This document shows, piece by piece, positions 34,010 through 42,526 of a stretch of DNA of 64,000 bases. The notes under the pieces were generated by a model that saw only the letters and a list, made by a program, of their open reading frames with translations, did not search any database and was not told the DNA's origin. Origin of the DNA: an uncultured Flavobacteriales bacterium (GTDB lineage: Bacteria; Bacteroidota; Bacteroidia; Flavobacteriales_D; Sanyastnellaceae); contig CALJKR010000050.1 of assembly GCA_937974555.1 (NCBI GenBank), forward strand, positions 19,703 to 83,702. Reading direction: 5' to 3'. How positions within the stretch are numbered: the first letter of the stretch is position 1; every line of letters starts with the position of its first letter. Position numbers and translations under genes: made by a program.

Positions 34010-34017
34010 CAAAATTA
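34010..34017 (-). promoter_or_regulatory. -7 box placing transcription start at the apbC ATG
   Basis: Minus strand TAATTTTG (exact match), then CAAC and the ATG at 34005: the 4-nt gap predicts a leaderless mRNA. Confidence 0.65.
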
Positions 34018-34041
34018 AGCACATTGAACACGAACTAAATT

Positions 34042-35478
34042 TTAAAACTGAAAATAAATGAAGGTCTGTTCTTTGCCAGCGAAAAGCAAAATGGAAATGA
34101 TCAAGAGGTAATAGAATCCCCACCGAATCCATCTTTTGTGGGAGGTAAGAAAATGTTGAATCGCATATGGCTCACGACGTCCTTTCCATTCCAATAAAAT
34201 AAAGACGATCACCGTCAGTATCATGTACAAAGGACGCACAGCGGGCACGGAGAAAAGGCTCGAGGAGAATATGGTTTTTATCATACCCCAAGCCTGGGTC
34301 ATGGACTCAGCACGAAAGAATATCCAAGCCAAACAAGTCAAGGCAAATGTGGTTCCCATCTGAAGCAATTCTTTGAAACTGGGATAGGTACTTTCTTCCG
34401 CTACAATGCCAATATTGTTTCGATTGGAACCCAACAACATCAAGGGTAAAAAATAGAGGGCATTGATAAAACCCCATGCGATAAAAGTCCAATTGGCTCC
34501 ATGCCAAAATCCACTAACCAGGAATATGATAAATGTATTTCTGATTTGCATCCATTTTCCGCCTTTGCTTCCGCCAAGTGGAATGTAGAGATAGTCTTTG
34601 AACCAAGAACTCAAACTAATGTGCCAGCGTCTCCAAAATTCTGCAATGTCTCGCGAGAAATATGGATATGAAAAATTGCGAAGCAATTCAATACCAAAAA
34701 GTCTTGCAGTTCCCAAGGCGATGTCACTGTATCCAGAAAAGTCGCCATAGATCTGTATGGCAAAGAAAATCGCTCCAACAAAGAGGGTAGCGCCATTGTG
34801 GTCTTGGTAGTGGTTAAAGATCTCGTTGGCGTAAGTGGCACAATTGTCGGCAATGATTACTTTTTTAAACAAACCCCATAAAATTTGTCTTAGGCCATCG
34901 ACACTCTTGGCGTAATTGAAACTTCTTTTCTTTTCAATTTGAGGCAAAAGGTGAGTGGCACGTTCAATCGGTCCCGCCACCAACAAGGGAAAAAAGCTGA
35001 CAAAAACAGAGTAGTTGACAATATTTCTGTTGGGGGAAATGCGGTTATAATAAATGTCAATCACATACGAAAGACCATGGAAAGTATAGAATGAAATTCC
35101 AACGGGGAGGATGACTTGAAGGGTCCAAAAATCCACATGCCAGCCCGCCGCGGCGAGGGAAGCTTGAAGATTTTCTGCAAAGAAGTTGTAGTATTTGAAT
35201 ACCCCTAGAAATCCCAAGTTGATGATGATACTAGTCCAAAACCAAAACTTTTTACTTCGGACATTATGGGCATCGGCCATTTTGATACCGGTAAAGAAAT
35301 CCAAAAACGTGGAGAACATCAACAAAAACATGAAGCGATAATCCCAACACGCATAGAAGTAATAACTGGCCAATAGGAGTAAAAGATTTTGCCATTTTAA
35401 ATCTTTATTCTGCAAAAGCCAATAGAGCCCGAAAACAATCGGTAAAAAAACCAGAAAATCGAGGGAGTTAAAAAACAT
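34042..35478 (-). CDS. MBOAT-family O-acyltransferase (AlgI-like)
   Basis: 478 residues, polytopic, about 10-12 membrane segments. The family region contains FSGYSDIALGTARLFGIELLRNFSYPYFSRDIAEFWRRWHISLSSWFKDYLYIPLGG and the catalytic His in VSGFWHGANWTF. AlgI-type MBOATs move acetyl groups across the inner membrane to decorate exopolysaccharide. A partner SGNH/AlgJ-like protein is not seen. Its ATG shares one base with the stop of the upstream esterase gene (TAATG), so these two may work on the same cell-surface acyl groups. Confidence 0.93.
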   Translation of the reverse strand: MFFNSLDFLVFLPIVFGLYWLLQNKDLKWQNLLLLLASYYFYACWDYRFMFLLMFSTFLDFFTGIKMADAHNVRSKKFWFWTSIIINLGFLGVFKYYNFFAENLQASLAAAGWHVDFWTLQVILPVGISFYTFHGLSYVIDIYYNRISPNRNIVNYSVFVSFFPLLVAGPIERATHLLPQIEKKRSFNYAKSVDGLRQILWGLFKKVIIADNCATYANEIFNHYQDHNGATLFVGAIFFAIQIYGDFSGYSDIALGTARLFGIELLRNFSYPYFSRDIAEFWRRWHISLSSWFKDYLYIPLGGSKGGKWMQIRNTFIIFLVSGFWHGANWTFIAWGFINALYFLPLMLLGSNRNNIGIVAEESTYPSFKELLQMGTTFALTCLAWIFFRAESMTQAWGMIKTIFSSSLFSVPAVRPLYMILTVIVFILLEWKGRREPYAIQHFLTSHKRWIRWGFYYLLIISILLFAGKEQTFIYFQF

Positions 35479-36707
35479 TATTCTTTAATGAATGTGACAG
35501 TTTCGAAGGTTTTGAGTGGGGATGCCAAAAAGTACATTCCTTGTGGGAGCTGTTCAACGGGAACACTTTCTCCTGGATAAAAATACAAGCGTTGAATCCA
35601 TTGTCCTTGTGCATTGTAAACCATGACTTCCTCCGCTTGGGTCAAACCAACCAAGGTCAATTGTGTATGGGCCGGATTGGGATATGCGTGAAAAACAGAA
35701 GTATGTATTTCAGGTGTGTTGGTGACTATGGGTTCGTATTGACAATTGAAATTGTATTGACAAATTTGCTTCGCCAAGAACTGCGTCATAAAAGATAGGG
35801 TAGTGTCGTAATAGGCTTCATTGCTCAAACTGGGAACATGATCTTGGCCTTCATGAATCTCAAAGCAATGTTCTACGTTTACTTCATTCATTCTTTGGTT
35901 GATGCTGTAGCTTCCATCTACTTCGGTAACCGCAAAACCAAATAAACTCAATACTGCCGAACCATAAGGAACGGTGTTGTCGTTGGTGCCGTGCAAAAGC
36001 ATTGCGGGCTCATCACCCGCATGAATCCATGCCGTGTCACCCAACGCACCGCAGATATTAACCAATGCATTGATTTCTGAGGAGTATCCGGCATTTCCGC
36101 TCAGACCTTCCATGGAATTGTCAATGCCTGTTGCATTCATATCCAAAAAGGAGGGCAACTCTTCGGGTTGATCCAAATAGGCCAAATGCAAAGCACAAAA
36201 CCCACCTGCGCTAACACCAGCAGAATAAATCAAATCGGGATTGATGTTGTACGGATTACCATTTTCAGCGGCTGATTTTCTGAAATAGCGAATGGCAGCC
36301 TTTAAATCTTGCGTGCCACGCATCACTGCCGCAGTGGCCTCAGCTTGCAAATTGGCAATGCCAAATCCCAATCGATAGTTGATGGAGGCAACAACATAGC
36401 CCATTTTGGCCATGTCTTGACAAAAGCCAACGACGTCAGGGCCAGTTTTGGATCCAGTAATAAAGGACCCGCCATGTGCGACCACTACCAAGGCGCGGGG
36501 TGCAGTACCATCTCCATCGGGTTGGTAAATGTCCATGGTCAAGGATTGCGCAGCCCCTTGATAGGTGACGTTGCTGCCGTATACCACGTCACTTTCCAGT
36601 GTGTAGTTGGTGAAAATCTTTTGGTGATATCGGCCATTATCGCATTGAGCGAAAAAAGAAAGGGTGGAAATCAATATTCCACCCAAGCTTAGTATTCGTT
36701 TTTTCAT
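35478..36707 (-). CDS. Secreted alpha/beta-hydrolase (esterase) with T9SS sorting domain
   Basis: 409 residues from the ATG at 36707, which gives a signal peptide ending LSFFAQ. The hydrolase domain shows the oxyanion HGG (VVAHGGSFITGSK), nucleophile in SAGVSAGGFCALHLAY (GxSxG), Asp in LHGTNDNTVPYG and His in GQDHVPSL, a carboxylesterase/BD-FAE-like arrangement. After a linker, the T9SS type A domain (about 333-409) has HAYPNPAHTQL, VMVYNAQGQWIQ and LPQGMYFLAS. It could remove acyl groups from polysaccharide outside the cell. It precedes the MBOAT acyltransferase in the same unit. Confidence 0.9.
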   Translation of the reverse strand: MKKRILSLGGILISTLSFFAQCDNGRYHQKIFTNYTLESDVVYGSNVTYQGAAQSLTMDIYQPDGDGTAPRALVVVAHGGSFITGSKTGPDVVGFCQDMAKMGYVVASINYRLGFGIANLQAEATAAVMRGTQDLKAAIRYFRKSAAENGNPYNINPDLIYSAGVSAGGFCALHLAYLDQPEELPSFLDMNATGIDNSMEGLSGNAGYSSEINALVNICGALGDTAWIHAGDEPAMLLHGTNDNTVPYGSAVLSLFGFAVTEVDGSYSINQRMNEVNVEHCFEIHEGQDHVPSLSNEAYYDTTLSFMTQFLAKQICQYNFNCQYEPIVTNTPEIHTSVFHAYPNPAHTQLTLVGLTQAEEVMVYNAQGQWIQRLYFYPGESVPVEQLPQGMYFLASPLKTFETVTFIKE

Positions 36708-36740
36708 AGTCTTGGTTAGAGCGACCAAGATAAGGGAAAA

Positions 36741-38285
36741 CTAGGATTTTTTAAATCGTTTTGGCTTTCCTTTTTGGGGATTCGAAAATGATTTACTTTT
36801 TGTTTTCACCTCAAAACGTGGTTTCTTTTTCTCGTGATCCCTTTTGTCTGCTTTGTCAATTTCTTTTTCAAATCGATTTCTTGATGGACCTCTTTCGGCT
36901 TGCTCACCATACGTTCTGCGCGGCTTATCATCTCCATCTCTACGAGGAGGACGATCTCCGTAAGATTTTCTTGGCGCGCGGTCATCACCATCTCTGCGTG
37001 GCGGACGATCTCCGTAAGATTTTCTTGGTGGGCGGTCATCCCCGTCTCTGCGTGGCGGACGATCTCCGTAAGATTTTCTTGGTGGACGATCATCTCCGTC
37101 TCTGCGAGGAGGACGGTCACTGTATTCTCTTCTGGGTGGACGATCATCTCCGTCTCTGCGTGGTGGACGATCTCCATAAGTTTTTCTAGGTGGACGATCA
37201 TCTCCGTCTCTGCGCGGAGGGCGGTCACTGTATTCTCTTCTGGGTGGACGATCATCGTAGGATCTGCGCGCCGGACGCTCTTCCTCATTACGCTCTACCT
37301 CATGATCTTCAATTTCCATGCGTCTTTTGGTTCCACCTTCTCGATTTCTTTCTACCGTAACCTGGGTCATGCGCTTTCTTTTGCCTTCGCGCTCGGTATC
37401 TGTATCACGCAATGGCTTGATTGTCCCGTCCGTTTTTTTCAAATCCTCAGTTCCACCCAAACGAATACCTCTGTCAGTCAAGGTGATTTTCTGCTCTTTG
37501 TACAACAACCCCGCAGCTTTTTTAAATGTCTTTTTTGACATGGTCAAATAACGCTTGATGTCTTCAGGGTCACTATCATCGGTCAATCTCAAATAACCTT
37601 TGTTGCTTTCCAATACAGACAAAATGCGCTCGGCGGCTTCGTCAATAAGGGCTTGTCCTTCTTTTTGGGTGCTTACGGTTATTTCGTTGTTCTCTACTTT
37701 GCGGATATAACCTTTGACTTTATCTCCCTCTCCATAAGTGCGCAACATTTCTTGCTTGAAAAGAAGTCCCATGTATTTGCCTTCGATAATCACGCGTCGT
37801 CCCAATTCCATGCGTTCGCCGATGATCATGTCTACTTCGTCACCACGGTCAAAAGGAACATATCCATTTTTGATGTGGGTATTTAATTTGGTCGAAGCAT
37901 AAACGCGTTGACTCATCTCATCGTACAATAAAATGATCAACGCCCAACGGCCCTCTTCCAGCTCGTCTCTCATTTCAGGGAAGGGTATCAATATGTCGCG
38001 GTCGGTACCAATATCAATAAAAGCGCCCAGGTTATTCATGTTTTTCACCTTGAAACTACCAACCTGACCTACTTCAATGGTGGGCAATTTTGTAGTGGCT
38101 ATGAGCTGCTTGTTGTTATCGAAATATGTAAATACGGTAACCTCTTTTCCTTCCTCAGCTAGGCCAGGAAACTCTCGTTTTAATAAGGGAACTTGTTCTT
38201 GGGCATCTCCGAGATGGATAAATTTTCCTTCAACAGAGTGAACCAATAGGGTCTGGATTTTTCCAGGTTTTATCAAAGAATTCAT
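36741..38285 (-). CDS. CvfB-like S1-domain RNA-binding protein with Arg/Pro repeat tail
   Basis: 514 residues from the ATG at 38285, chosen because the family N-terminus (MNSLIKPGKIQTLLVHSVEG) starts here and a promoter lies just upstream. Residues ~1-280 form the CvfB fold: tandem S1-like OB domains (GSFKVKNMNNLGAFIDIGTDRDILIPF; VDMIIGERMELGRRVIIEGKYMG) and a winged-helix end (LRLTDDSDPEDIKRYLTMSKKTFKKAAG). The C-terminal ~170 residues are highly charged, with repeats of an 18-residue unit (DRPPRRDGDDRPPRKSYG) and a Lys-rich end, resembling RGG/RNA-binding tails. Binds RNA and affects gene expression in the family; the tail is an unusual addition. Confidence 0.9.
   Translation of the reverse strand: MNSLIKPGKIQTLLVHSVEGKFIHLGDAQEQVPLLKREFPGLAEEGKEVTVFTYFDNNKQLIATTKLPTIEVGQVGSFKVKNMNNLGAFIDIGTDRDILIPFPEMRDELEEGRWALIILLYDEMSQRVYASTKLNTHIKNGYVPFDRGDEVDMIIGERMELGRRVIIEGKYMGLLFKQEMLRTYGEGDKVKGYIRKVENNEITVSTQKEGQALIDEAAERILSVLESNKGYLRLTDDSDPEDIKRYLTMSKKTFKKAAGLLYKEQKITLTDRGIRLGGTEDLKKTDGTIKPLRDTDTEREGKRKRMTQVTVERNREGGTKRRMEIEDHEVERNEEERPARRSYDDRPPRREYSDRPPRRDGDDRPPRKTYGDRPPRRDGDDRPPRREYSDRPPRRDGDDRPPRKSYGDRPPRRDGDDRPPRKSYGDRPPRRDGDDRAPRKSYGDRPPRRDGDDKPRRTYGEQAERGPSRNRFEKEIDKADKRDHEKKKPRFEVKTKSKSFSNPQKGKPKRFKKS
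36910..37270. repeat. 54-bp coding minisatellite in the CvfB-like gene
   Basis: About six to seven copies of a 54-bp unit made of two related halves (GATCGTCC/GTCTCTGCG...GGACGATC types), coding 18 residues each (DRPPRRDGDDRPPRKSYG with variants KTYG, REYS). Opposite-strand open frames here are by-products of the repeat. Such arrays change copy number by slippage, so length may differ between strains. Confidence 0.85.
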
Positions 38286-38290
38286 TATTG

Positions 38291-38298
38291 CAAAGGTA
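38291..38298 (-). promoter_or_regulatory. -7 box for the CvfB-like gene
   Basis: Minus strand TACCTTTG (exact match), 5 nt before the ATG at 38285: a leaderless or nearly leaderless transcript. Confidence 0.6.
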
Positions 38299-38314
38299 GA
38301 GCCTTGTCTTGTCT

Positions 38315-38322
38315 TATTTTTG
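38315..38322 (+). promoter_or_regulatory. -7 box for the T9SS protein gene at 38338
   Basis: TATTTTTG (exact match), 15 nt before the ATG. Back to back with the minus-strand box at 38291-38298 in a 52-bp divergent intergenic space. Confidence 0.6.
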
Positions 38323-38337
38323 TAAAAAAGAAATTCA

Positions 38338-40188
38338 ATGAAAAGAGTATTGTTCATGATTTTGTGCTTGTCACCGATTGCATTACTGGCACAATGTCCT
38401 GCTAACCAAGTTGAGGTGACCATCCAAATGTTTACAGACTTTTATCCTGAAGAAAATTATTGGCAGTTGACTCCCAACGGTTTGGGGTGTGGCAACGGAG
38501 TTATAGTTGAAGGCGCCAATTTGGATGTAGGTTGTTTGGGCACTGTCAGTGCGGCCAATGGTGAAGAGTATTTGCCCAATGATACCGTTTGGACCAATGC
38601 GCTTTGTTTGGACAGTGGGGCTTATGATTTGATTTTTGTTGACTCATGGGGTGATGGTGGAATGGAATTCATGGTATATGAAAATGGAACCCTAATGAAT
38701 GTTTTCAATGGCTCTGGATTGGGTAACGTCTTCACTTTTACGTTGGGTACCTCCAATTTGCCTACCAATGATTTGCCATGCGATGCGATACAGATTTATC
38801 CGGATAGTTTGCCAACGCTAATGACCAATGTCGCGGCCACTTCGAATGTTGGTGAGCCCATACCCATGGGGTTGGGCTGTGATATTCCAGGATCATGGTG
38901 TGAAACCACTTTGACCAATTCGGTTTGGGCTACTTTTGTCCCAAGTGCTAATGCAACGTATTTGATTTCAACCTGTGATTCTCTGACCGATTTGGATACG
39001 CAAATTGCGTTATATCGCGTGGATGATTGCAATGATTTCACAACCTACACTTTGGTTCACGCCAACGATGACCAAACCAATGGATGTAACTCGGGCGCAT
39101 TTTATGCATCCACCCTGACAACGTCTTGCTTGGATACTGCTTTTCAATATTTGATTCAGATCGATGGATATGGCGGTAGTGTCGGAAATTTTGCTTTGCG
39201 AATTGAAACGGTTGCATTGGTGAATGATACTTTGGATGCTTACATTGTTCCAATCAATTGTCCCATTTCCAATACCGATACCTCTACTGCAGCCATCATG
39301 CCTTATATCTTGGACATGGGAATTGATTTGCATTGCAGTTGGACTTCAACCAATGGTTTCATTTCCAGTGACAATTATATTGATGGATTGACGCAAGGCA
39401 CGTATTACTTAACCGCCATTGACGCATGCAACAATACGTACAACGCACAATATGAGATTGCAGTTCCTGCACCTTGGGATGTGACGTTTACTGCCATTGG
39501 GCCGGCGTGCCCAGCCTCCAATGACGGATCCATCAGTGTCGTTGCGGCAGGAGCAACCGCCCCTTATTTTATGTTTTGGTCCGGTCCCAACAATTTCTTT
39601 GAGTATGTGTTGGACATTGCCAATTTGGATGAAGGCGTGTACACGGGTTACTTGAGTGATAACAATGGTTGTTCTTTCGAGATGGAAATTACCTTAGCGC
39701 CCACATTGGATTTGAATCCAGGGTTGCCAGATACCACCCAAATTTGCTTTGGAGATCCACTGAATTTGGTTTGTGGTACTTTGCCTGCAGATGCCTCAAT
39801 CTTGTGGTCAGATGGTTCAACGTCCAGCACATTATCCTATCCAGCGATGTCTTTCCCAGTAACCAGTCAAGTTGATTTCTCAGTCACTATATCCACTCCC
39901 CAAGGTTGTGAAGAAACCCACAATGTAGTGGTGTTGGTTGATCAAACATGTGTCGGTGTGAACGAGTTGTCCCAAAATTGGGCGCAAGTATTCCCCAATC
40001 CTTCGCAGGAATCATTTCAAATCAAATCTGTGTTGGGTGGCGATTTTGTAGTGAGCAATGCCCAAGGACAGTGCATAGAAAAGATTAGCATCAAGCCCAT
40101 GTCAACCCAAATCATTGGAGAAAATTGGGCGAGTGGTTTGTATTTGATTTCCAATGGAAACCAAAGTATGCGCTTGATTAAAGAATAA
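38338..40188 (+). CDS. Large secreted protein with T9SS type A sorting domain
   Basis: 616 residues; signal peptide ending IALLAQ. An N-terminal domain (about 20-140) with IFVDSWGDGGMEFMVYENG resembles beta-sandwich repeats of Bacteroidota adhesins. The second domain (about 150-290) contains several Cys and LISTCDSLTDLDTQIALYRVDDC, a pattern of Cys-rich beta-sandwich modules in these proteins. Then come PKD/SprB-like segments (TFTAIGPACPASNDGSISVVAAGATAPYFMFWSGPN). The C-terminus (about 540-616) is the sorting domain: VFPNPSQESFQIKS ... FVVSNAQGQCIE ... WASGLYLISNG. Probably a surface adhesin or matrix protein. Confidence 0.87.
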   Translation: MKRVLFMILCLSPIALLAQCPANQVEVTIQMFTDFYPEENYWQLTPNGLGCGNGVIVEGANLDVGCLGTVSAANGEEYLPNDTVWTNALCLDSGAYDLIFVDSWGDGGMEFMVYENGTLMNVFNGSGLGNVFTFTLGTSNLPTNDLPCDAIQIYPDSLPTLMTNVAATSNVGEPIPMGLGCDIPGSWCETTLTNSVWATFVPSANATYLISTCDSLTDLDTQIALYRVDDCNDFTTYTLVHANDDQTNGCNSGAFYASTLTTSCLDTAFQYLIQIDGYGGSVGNFALRIETVALVNDTLDAYIVPINCPISNTDTSTAAIMPYILDMGIDLHCSWTSTNGFISSDNYIDGLTQGTYYLTAIDACNNTYNAQYEIAVPAPWDVTFTAIGPACPASNDGSISVVAAGATAPYFMFWSGPNNFFEYVLDIANLDEGVYTGYLSDNNGCSFEMEITLAPTLDLNPGLPDTTQICFGDPLNLVCGTLPADASILWSDGSTSSTLSYPAMSFPVTSQVDFSVTISTPQGCEETHNVVVLVDQTCVGVNELSQNWAQVFPNPSQESFQIKSVLGGDFVVSNAQGQCIEKISIKPMSTQIIGENWASGLYLISNGNQSMRLIKE

Positions 40189-40192
40189 TTTT

Positions 40193-40200
40193 TATCTTCG
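40193..40200 (+). promoter_or_regulatory. Near-consensus -7 box before the HYC_CC_PP gene
   Basis: TATCTTCG (one mismatch), 5 nt before the ATG at 40206, immediately after the preceding stop codon. Confidence 0.35.
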
Positions 40201-40205
40201 TCTCA

Positions 40206-40613
40206 ATGATGAAAAGAATCGCCATATGGTTGCTCATTGTGGTTTACCTACCACAAACGATGGGAATCCGCATGGCGATTCATTTTTGTGCAGGAGATTT
40301 TGATCGAATTGTCTTCTTTGATGATTCGGATTCCTATTGTGATTGTGGCGCAGGAATGTCCAAAATCGGTAAGCCTCACAAATCTTGCTGCAAAGATGTT
40401 CATGTTCGATGTGAAATCAAATCCAAGCAAGTCCCGTCGGCCCAATTGCATTGGGAGGCTCTGGAAATCGTAGATTGCATAATTCCATGTCATGTCATTG
40501 GAAGTCCTTTTGAATTCGTTCAATTTTATTGTCCTTCGGGCTTTCGGGTGCACGATCCACCGCCTGTTCTCGTTTCCAAAGTTTTTCTTCGTAATCAAGT
40601 TTTTCGCTTATAA
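40206..40613 (+). CDS. HYC_CC_PP family small exported Cys-rich protein
   Basis: 135 residues. Signal-like N-terminus (IAIWLLIVVYLPQTMG), then the family marks: an H-[YF]-C motif (AIHFCAGD), a CC pair (KSCCKDVHV) and a PP pair near the C-terminus (HDPPPVLVSKVF), with further Cys in DSYCDCGAG. This family is recognised by these three motifs and its Cys/His spacing suggests metal binding; function is not established. First of three genes with MbnP and a dihaem peroxidase, which points to copper handling. Confidence 0.8.
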   Translation: MMKRIAIWLLIVVYLPQTMGIRMAIHFCAGDFDRIVFFDDSDSYCDCGAGMSKIGKPHKSCCKDVHVRCEIKSKQVPSAQLHWEALEIVDCIIPCHVIGSPFEFVQFYCPSGFRVHDPPPVLVSKVFLRNQVFRL

Positions 40614-40664
40614 GATTTTGTTGTTTTTAGTTTAAAGAACAACGTTAAATCTTATTGTAAAAAC

Positions 40665-41435
40665 ATGAATAAAAATTTTTTAAAGGCGTTCAGCCTTATC
40701 GCGCTAAGCGCTATTCTTTGGGGATGCAGAGACAAAGAAACCGAAACTCCAACGCCTGTTAATCCCAAAATTAATTTGGTATTCTCGCACAAGGTGGGTG
40801 ATCAAGAAATCGTTCAAGGGCAATTCTATTCCCGAAGTCAAGGGGAGAGTTTTTCTTTTGACATGCTAAAATATTATGTTTCCCAAGCTGCATTGGTCAA
40901 CACTGCTGGGGATACCTTATATTTTACGGGTCACAATTTGATGGATGCCTTCAATGCCAATCGCAAAAAGGCTAGTGGTTCTATTGATCTCGATAACGCC
41001 CAAATGTCCACTTTTAATGAGTTGATTTTTGGCATTGGAGTGAGCCCTGAATTCAATACTTCCGGCGACCAAGCGGGTGATTTGGATCCTGCCTTTGGTA
41101 TGATTTGGACATGGTCAACGGGTTATATTTTCATGAAGCACGAAGGGCAATTTATCGATAGCACCGGTGCTACGCAACCTTTGTTATACCACTTGGGAAC
41201 ATCGCGTGCTTACCAGCGTTATAGCATGCCGATCAATATTCAACTTAAAAATGACAAGACCTATGATATCCATGTGGACTTCAATTTTGCGGAGGTATAC
41301 AACAGTCCCAATCTAATCACTTTCACGGATAACAACGTCATTCAAAGTAGCGGCTCACAAGACATTCCGTGGATCAGTAGCATGGTGCAGAATCTGCAAA
41401 ATGCATTTTCAGTATCATCAATTCAAGTTAAATAA
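40665..41435 (+). CDS. MbnP-family copper-associated lipoprotein
   Basis: 256 residues. Lipoprotein signal with lipobox (ILWGC, Cys21). The body matches MbnP: INLVFSHKVGDQEI, YYVSQAALVNTAGDTLYF, FNELIFGIGVSPEFNTSG and the hallmark DLDPAFGMIWTWSTGYIFMKHEG. In methanotrophs MbnP binds copper and has a Trp turned into kynurenine by its MbnH partner; the conserved Trp-rich segment (MIWTWSTG) is kept. It is 1 bp before the peroxidase gene, as in mbnPH pairs. No methanobactin genes are seen, so it probably acts in general copper acquisition or sensing. Confidence 0.87.
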   Translation: MNKNFLKAFSLIALSAILWGCRDKETETPTPVNPKINLVFSHKVGDQEIVQGQFYSRSQGESFSFDMLKYYVSQAALVNTAGDTLYFTGHNLMDAFNANRKKASGSIDLDNAQMSTFNELIFGIGVSPEFNTSGDQAGDLDPAFGMIWTWSTGYIFMKHEGQFIDSTGATQPLLYHLGTSRAYQRYSMPINIQLKNDKTYDIHVDFNFAEVYNSPNLITFTDNNVIQSSGSQDIPWISSMVQNLQNAFSVSSIQVK

Positions 41436-41436
41436 C

Positions 41437-42480
41437 ATGAGAAAGCTATCCTTTTTTGTTTTGTTTTTGATGACGATGGTGGTGGCTTCTTGTGATCGAT
41501 GCAAAGACAATCCTCAAGAATTTCAACCCACGCCTTATACCTTGGATATCCCATCCAGTTTGCCGGCCATGTCTATCCCTTCAACCAATCCACTCACAGT
41601 GGAGGGAATAGCCTTGGGGCGAAAATTGTTTTATGATCCGATCCTTTCTGGAAACAACACCCAGAGTTGTTCCAGTTGCCATATTCAGTCTACTGGATTT
41701 TCTGAGCCCTATCAGCACAGCACGGGAATTGATGGAATTCAAGGTACGCGCAATGCAATGCCTCTGATTAATTTGGGCTATCAACCCAATTTTTTCTGGG
41801 ATGGTGGTGCTGCTGATATTGAAAGTCAAGCGTTGGGTCCTGTAACCAACCCCATTGAGATGCACGAAACTTGGCAAAATGCGGTCATCGAATTGCGCAA
41901 TCATCCCGATTATCCTGCGCTATTCAAGCAAGCATTTGGAATCGATCAAATCACCTCTCAATATGTGGTGAGGGCGATAGCTCAATTTGAACGAACACTA
42001 ATCAGTGGAAATTCCAAATACGATCGTTATGTCCAAGGATTGGAATCACTTACGGATCAAGAGATGTTGGGTCTTCAAATTTTTACAGATCCAATGAAAG
42101 GAGATTGCAATCATTGCCATGTATTGGGATCTACTTTTTCTGATTTTGAATACCGAAATACGGGATTGGATAGCATTCCAGTGGACGAAGGTCGTTTCCG
42201 TATTACTTGGAACAATGCCGACAAGGGCAAATTCAAAACGCCTTCTTTGCGAAACATTGAAGTGACAGGTCCTTATATGCATGATGGAAGATTTATGACG
42301 TTGCTGGAGTGTGTGGAGCATTACAACTCGGGCTTCCATTATGCGCCCAATTTGGATGCTAATTTATACACTGCTGTCAAAGGGAGAATGAGTATCGAAG
42401 AGATGGAGGCGGTGGTGGCGTTTATGAAAACCTTGACGGATCATGAGTTTCTAAATAATCCAAAATTTGGTGCGCCGTAA
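41437..42480 (+). CDS. MbnH/cytochrome c peroxidase-like dihaem lipoprotein
   Basis: 347 residues from the ATG at 41437 (1 bp after the MbnP stop). Lipobox VVASC (Cys18). Two c-type haem motifs: CSSCH in the N-terminal half and CNHCH in the second, each with typical surroundings (GLGRKLFYDPILSGNNTQSCSSCH-like and GDCNHCHVLGSTFSDFEYRNTGLD). FKTPSLRNIEVTGPYMHDGRFMTL is the CCP/MauG family core with the distal Met/His region. Either a peroxide-reducing CCP or, given its partner, an MbnH-like enzyme that oxidises MbnP. Ends before a strong bidirectional terminator. Confidence 0.9.
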   Translation: MRKLSFFVLFLMTMVVASCDRCKDNPQEFQPTPYTLDIPSSLPAMSIPSTNPLTVEGIALGRKLFYDPILSGNNTQSCSSCHIQSTGFSEPYQHSTGIDGIQGTRNAMPLINLGYQPNFFWDGGAADIESQALGPVTNPIEMHETWQNAVIELRNHPDYPALFKQAFGIDQITSQYVVRAIAQFERTLISGNSKYDRYVQGLESLTDQEMLGLQIFTDPMKGDCNHCHVLGSTFSDFEYRNTGLDSIPVDEGRFRITWNNADKGKFKTPSLRNIEVTGPYMHDGRFMTLLECVEHYNSGFHYAPNLDANLYTAVKGRMSIEEMEAVVAFMKTLTDHEFLNNPKFGAP

Positions 42481-42493
42481 TGGAGCGAAAGTC

Positions 42494-42524
42494 AAAAAAG
42501 GCGTGCACTGCACGCCTTTTTTTT
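42494..42524. terminator. Bidirectional terminator between convergent genes
   Basis: A 13-bp stem: AAAAAAGGCGTGC, loop ACT, GCACGCCTTTTTT, with T-runs readable from both strands. It serves the copper cassette (plus) and the M16 peptidase gene (minus). Confidence 0.93.
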
Positions 42525-42526
42525 GC

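Noticed and set aside
36761..37538. Plus-strand Arg/Ile/Ser-rich open frames opposite the CvfB-like gene
   Set aside because: They are mirror readings of the coding minisatellite; the minus-strand frame has S1 domains and a promoter.
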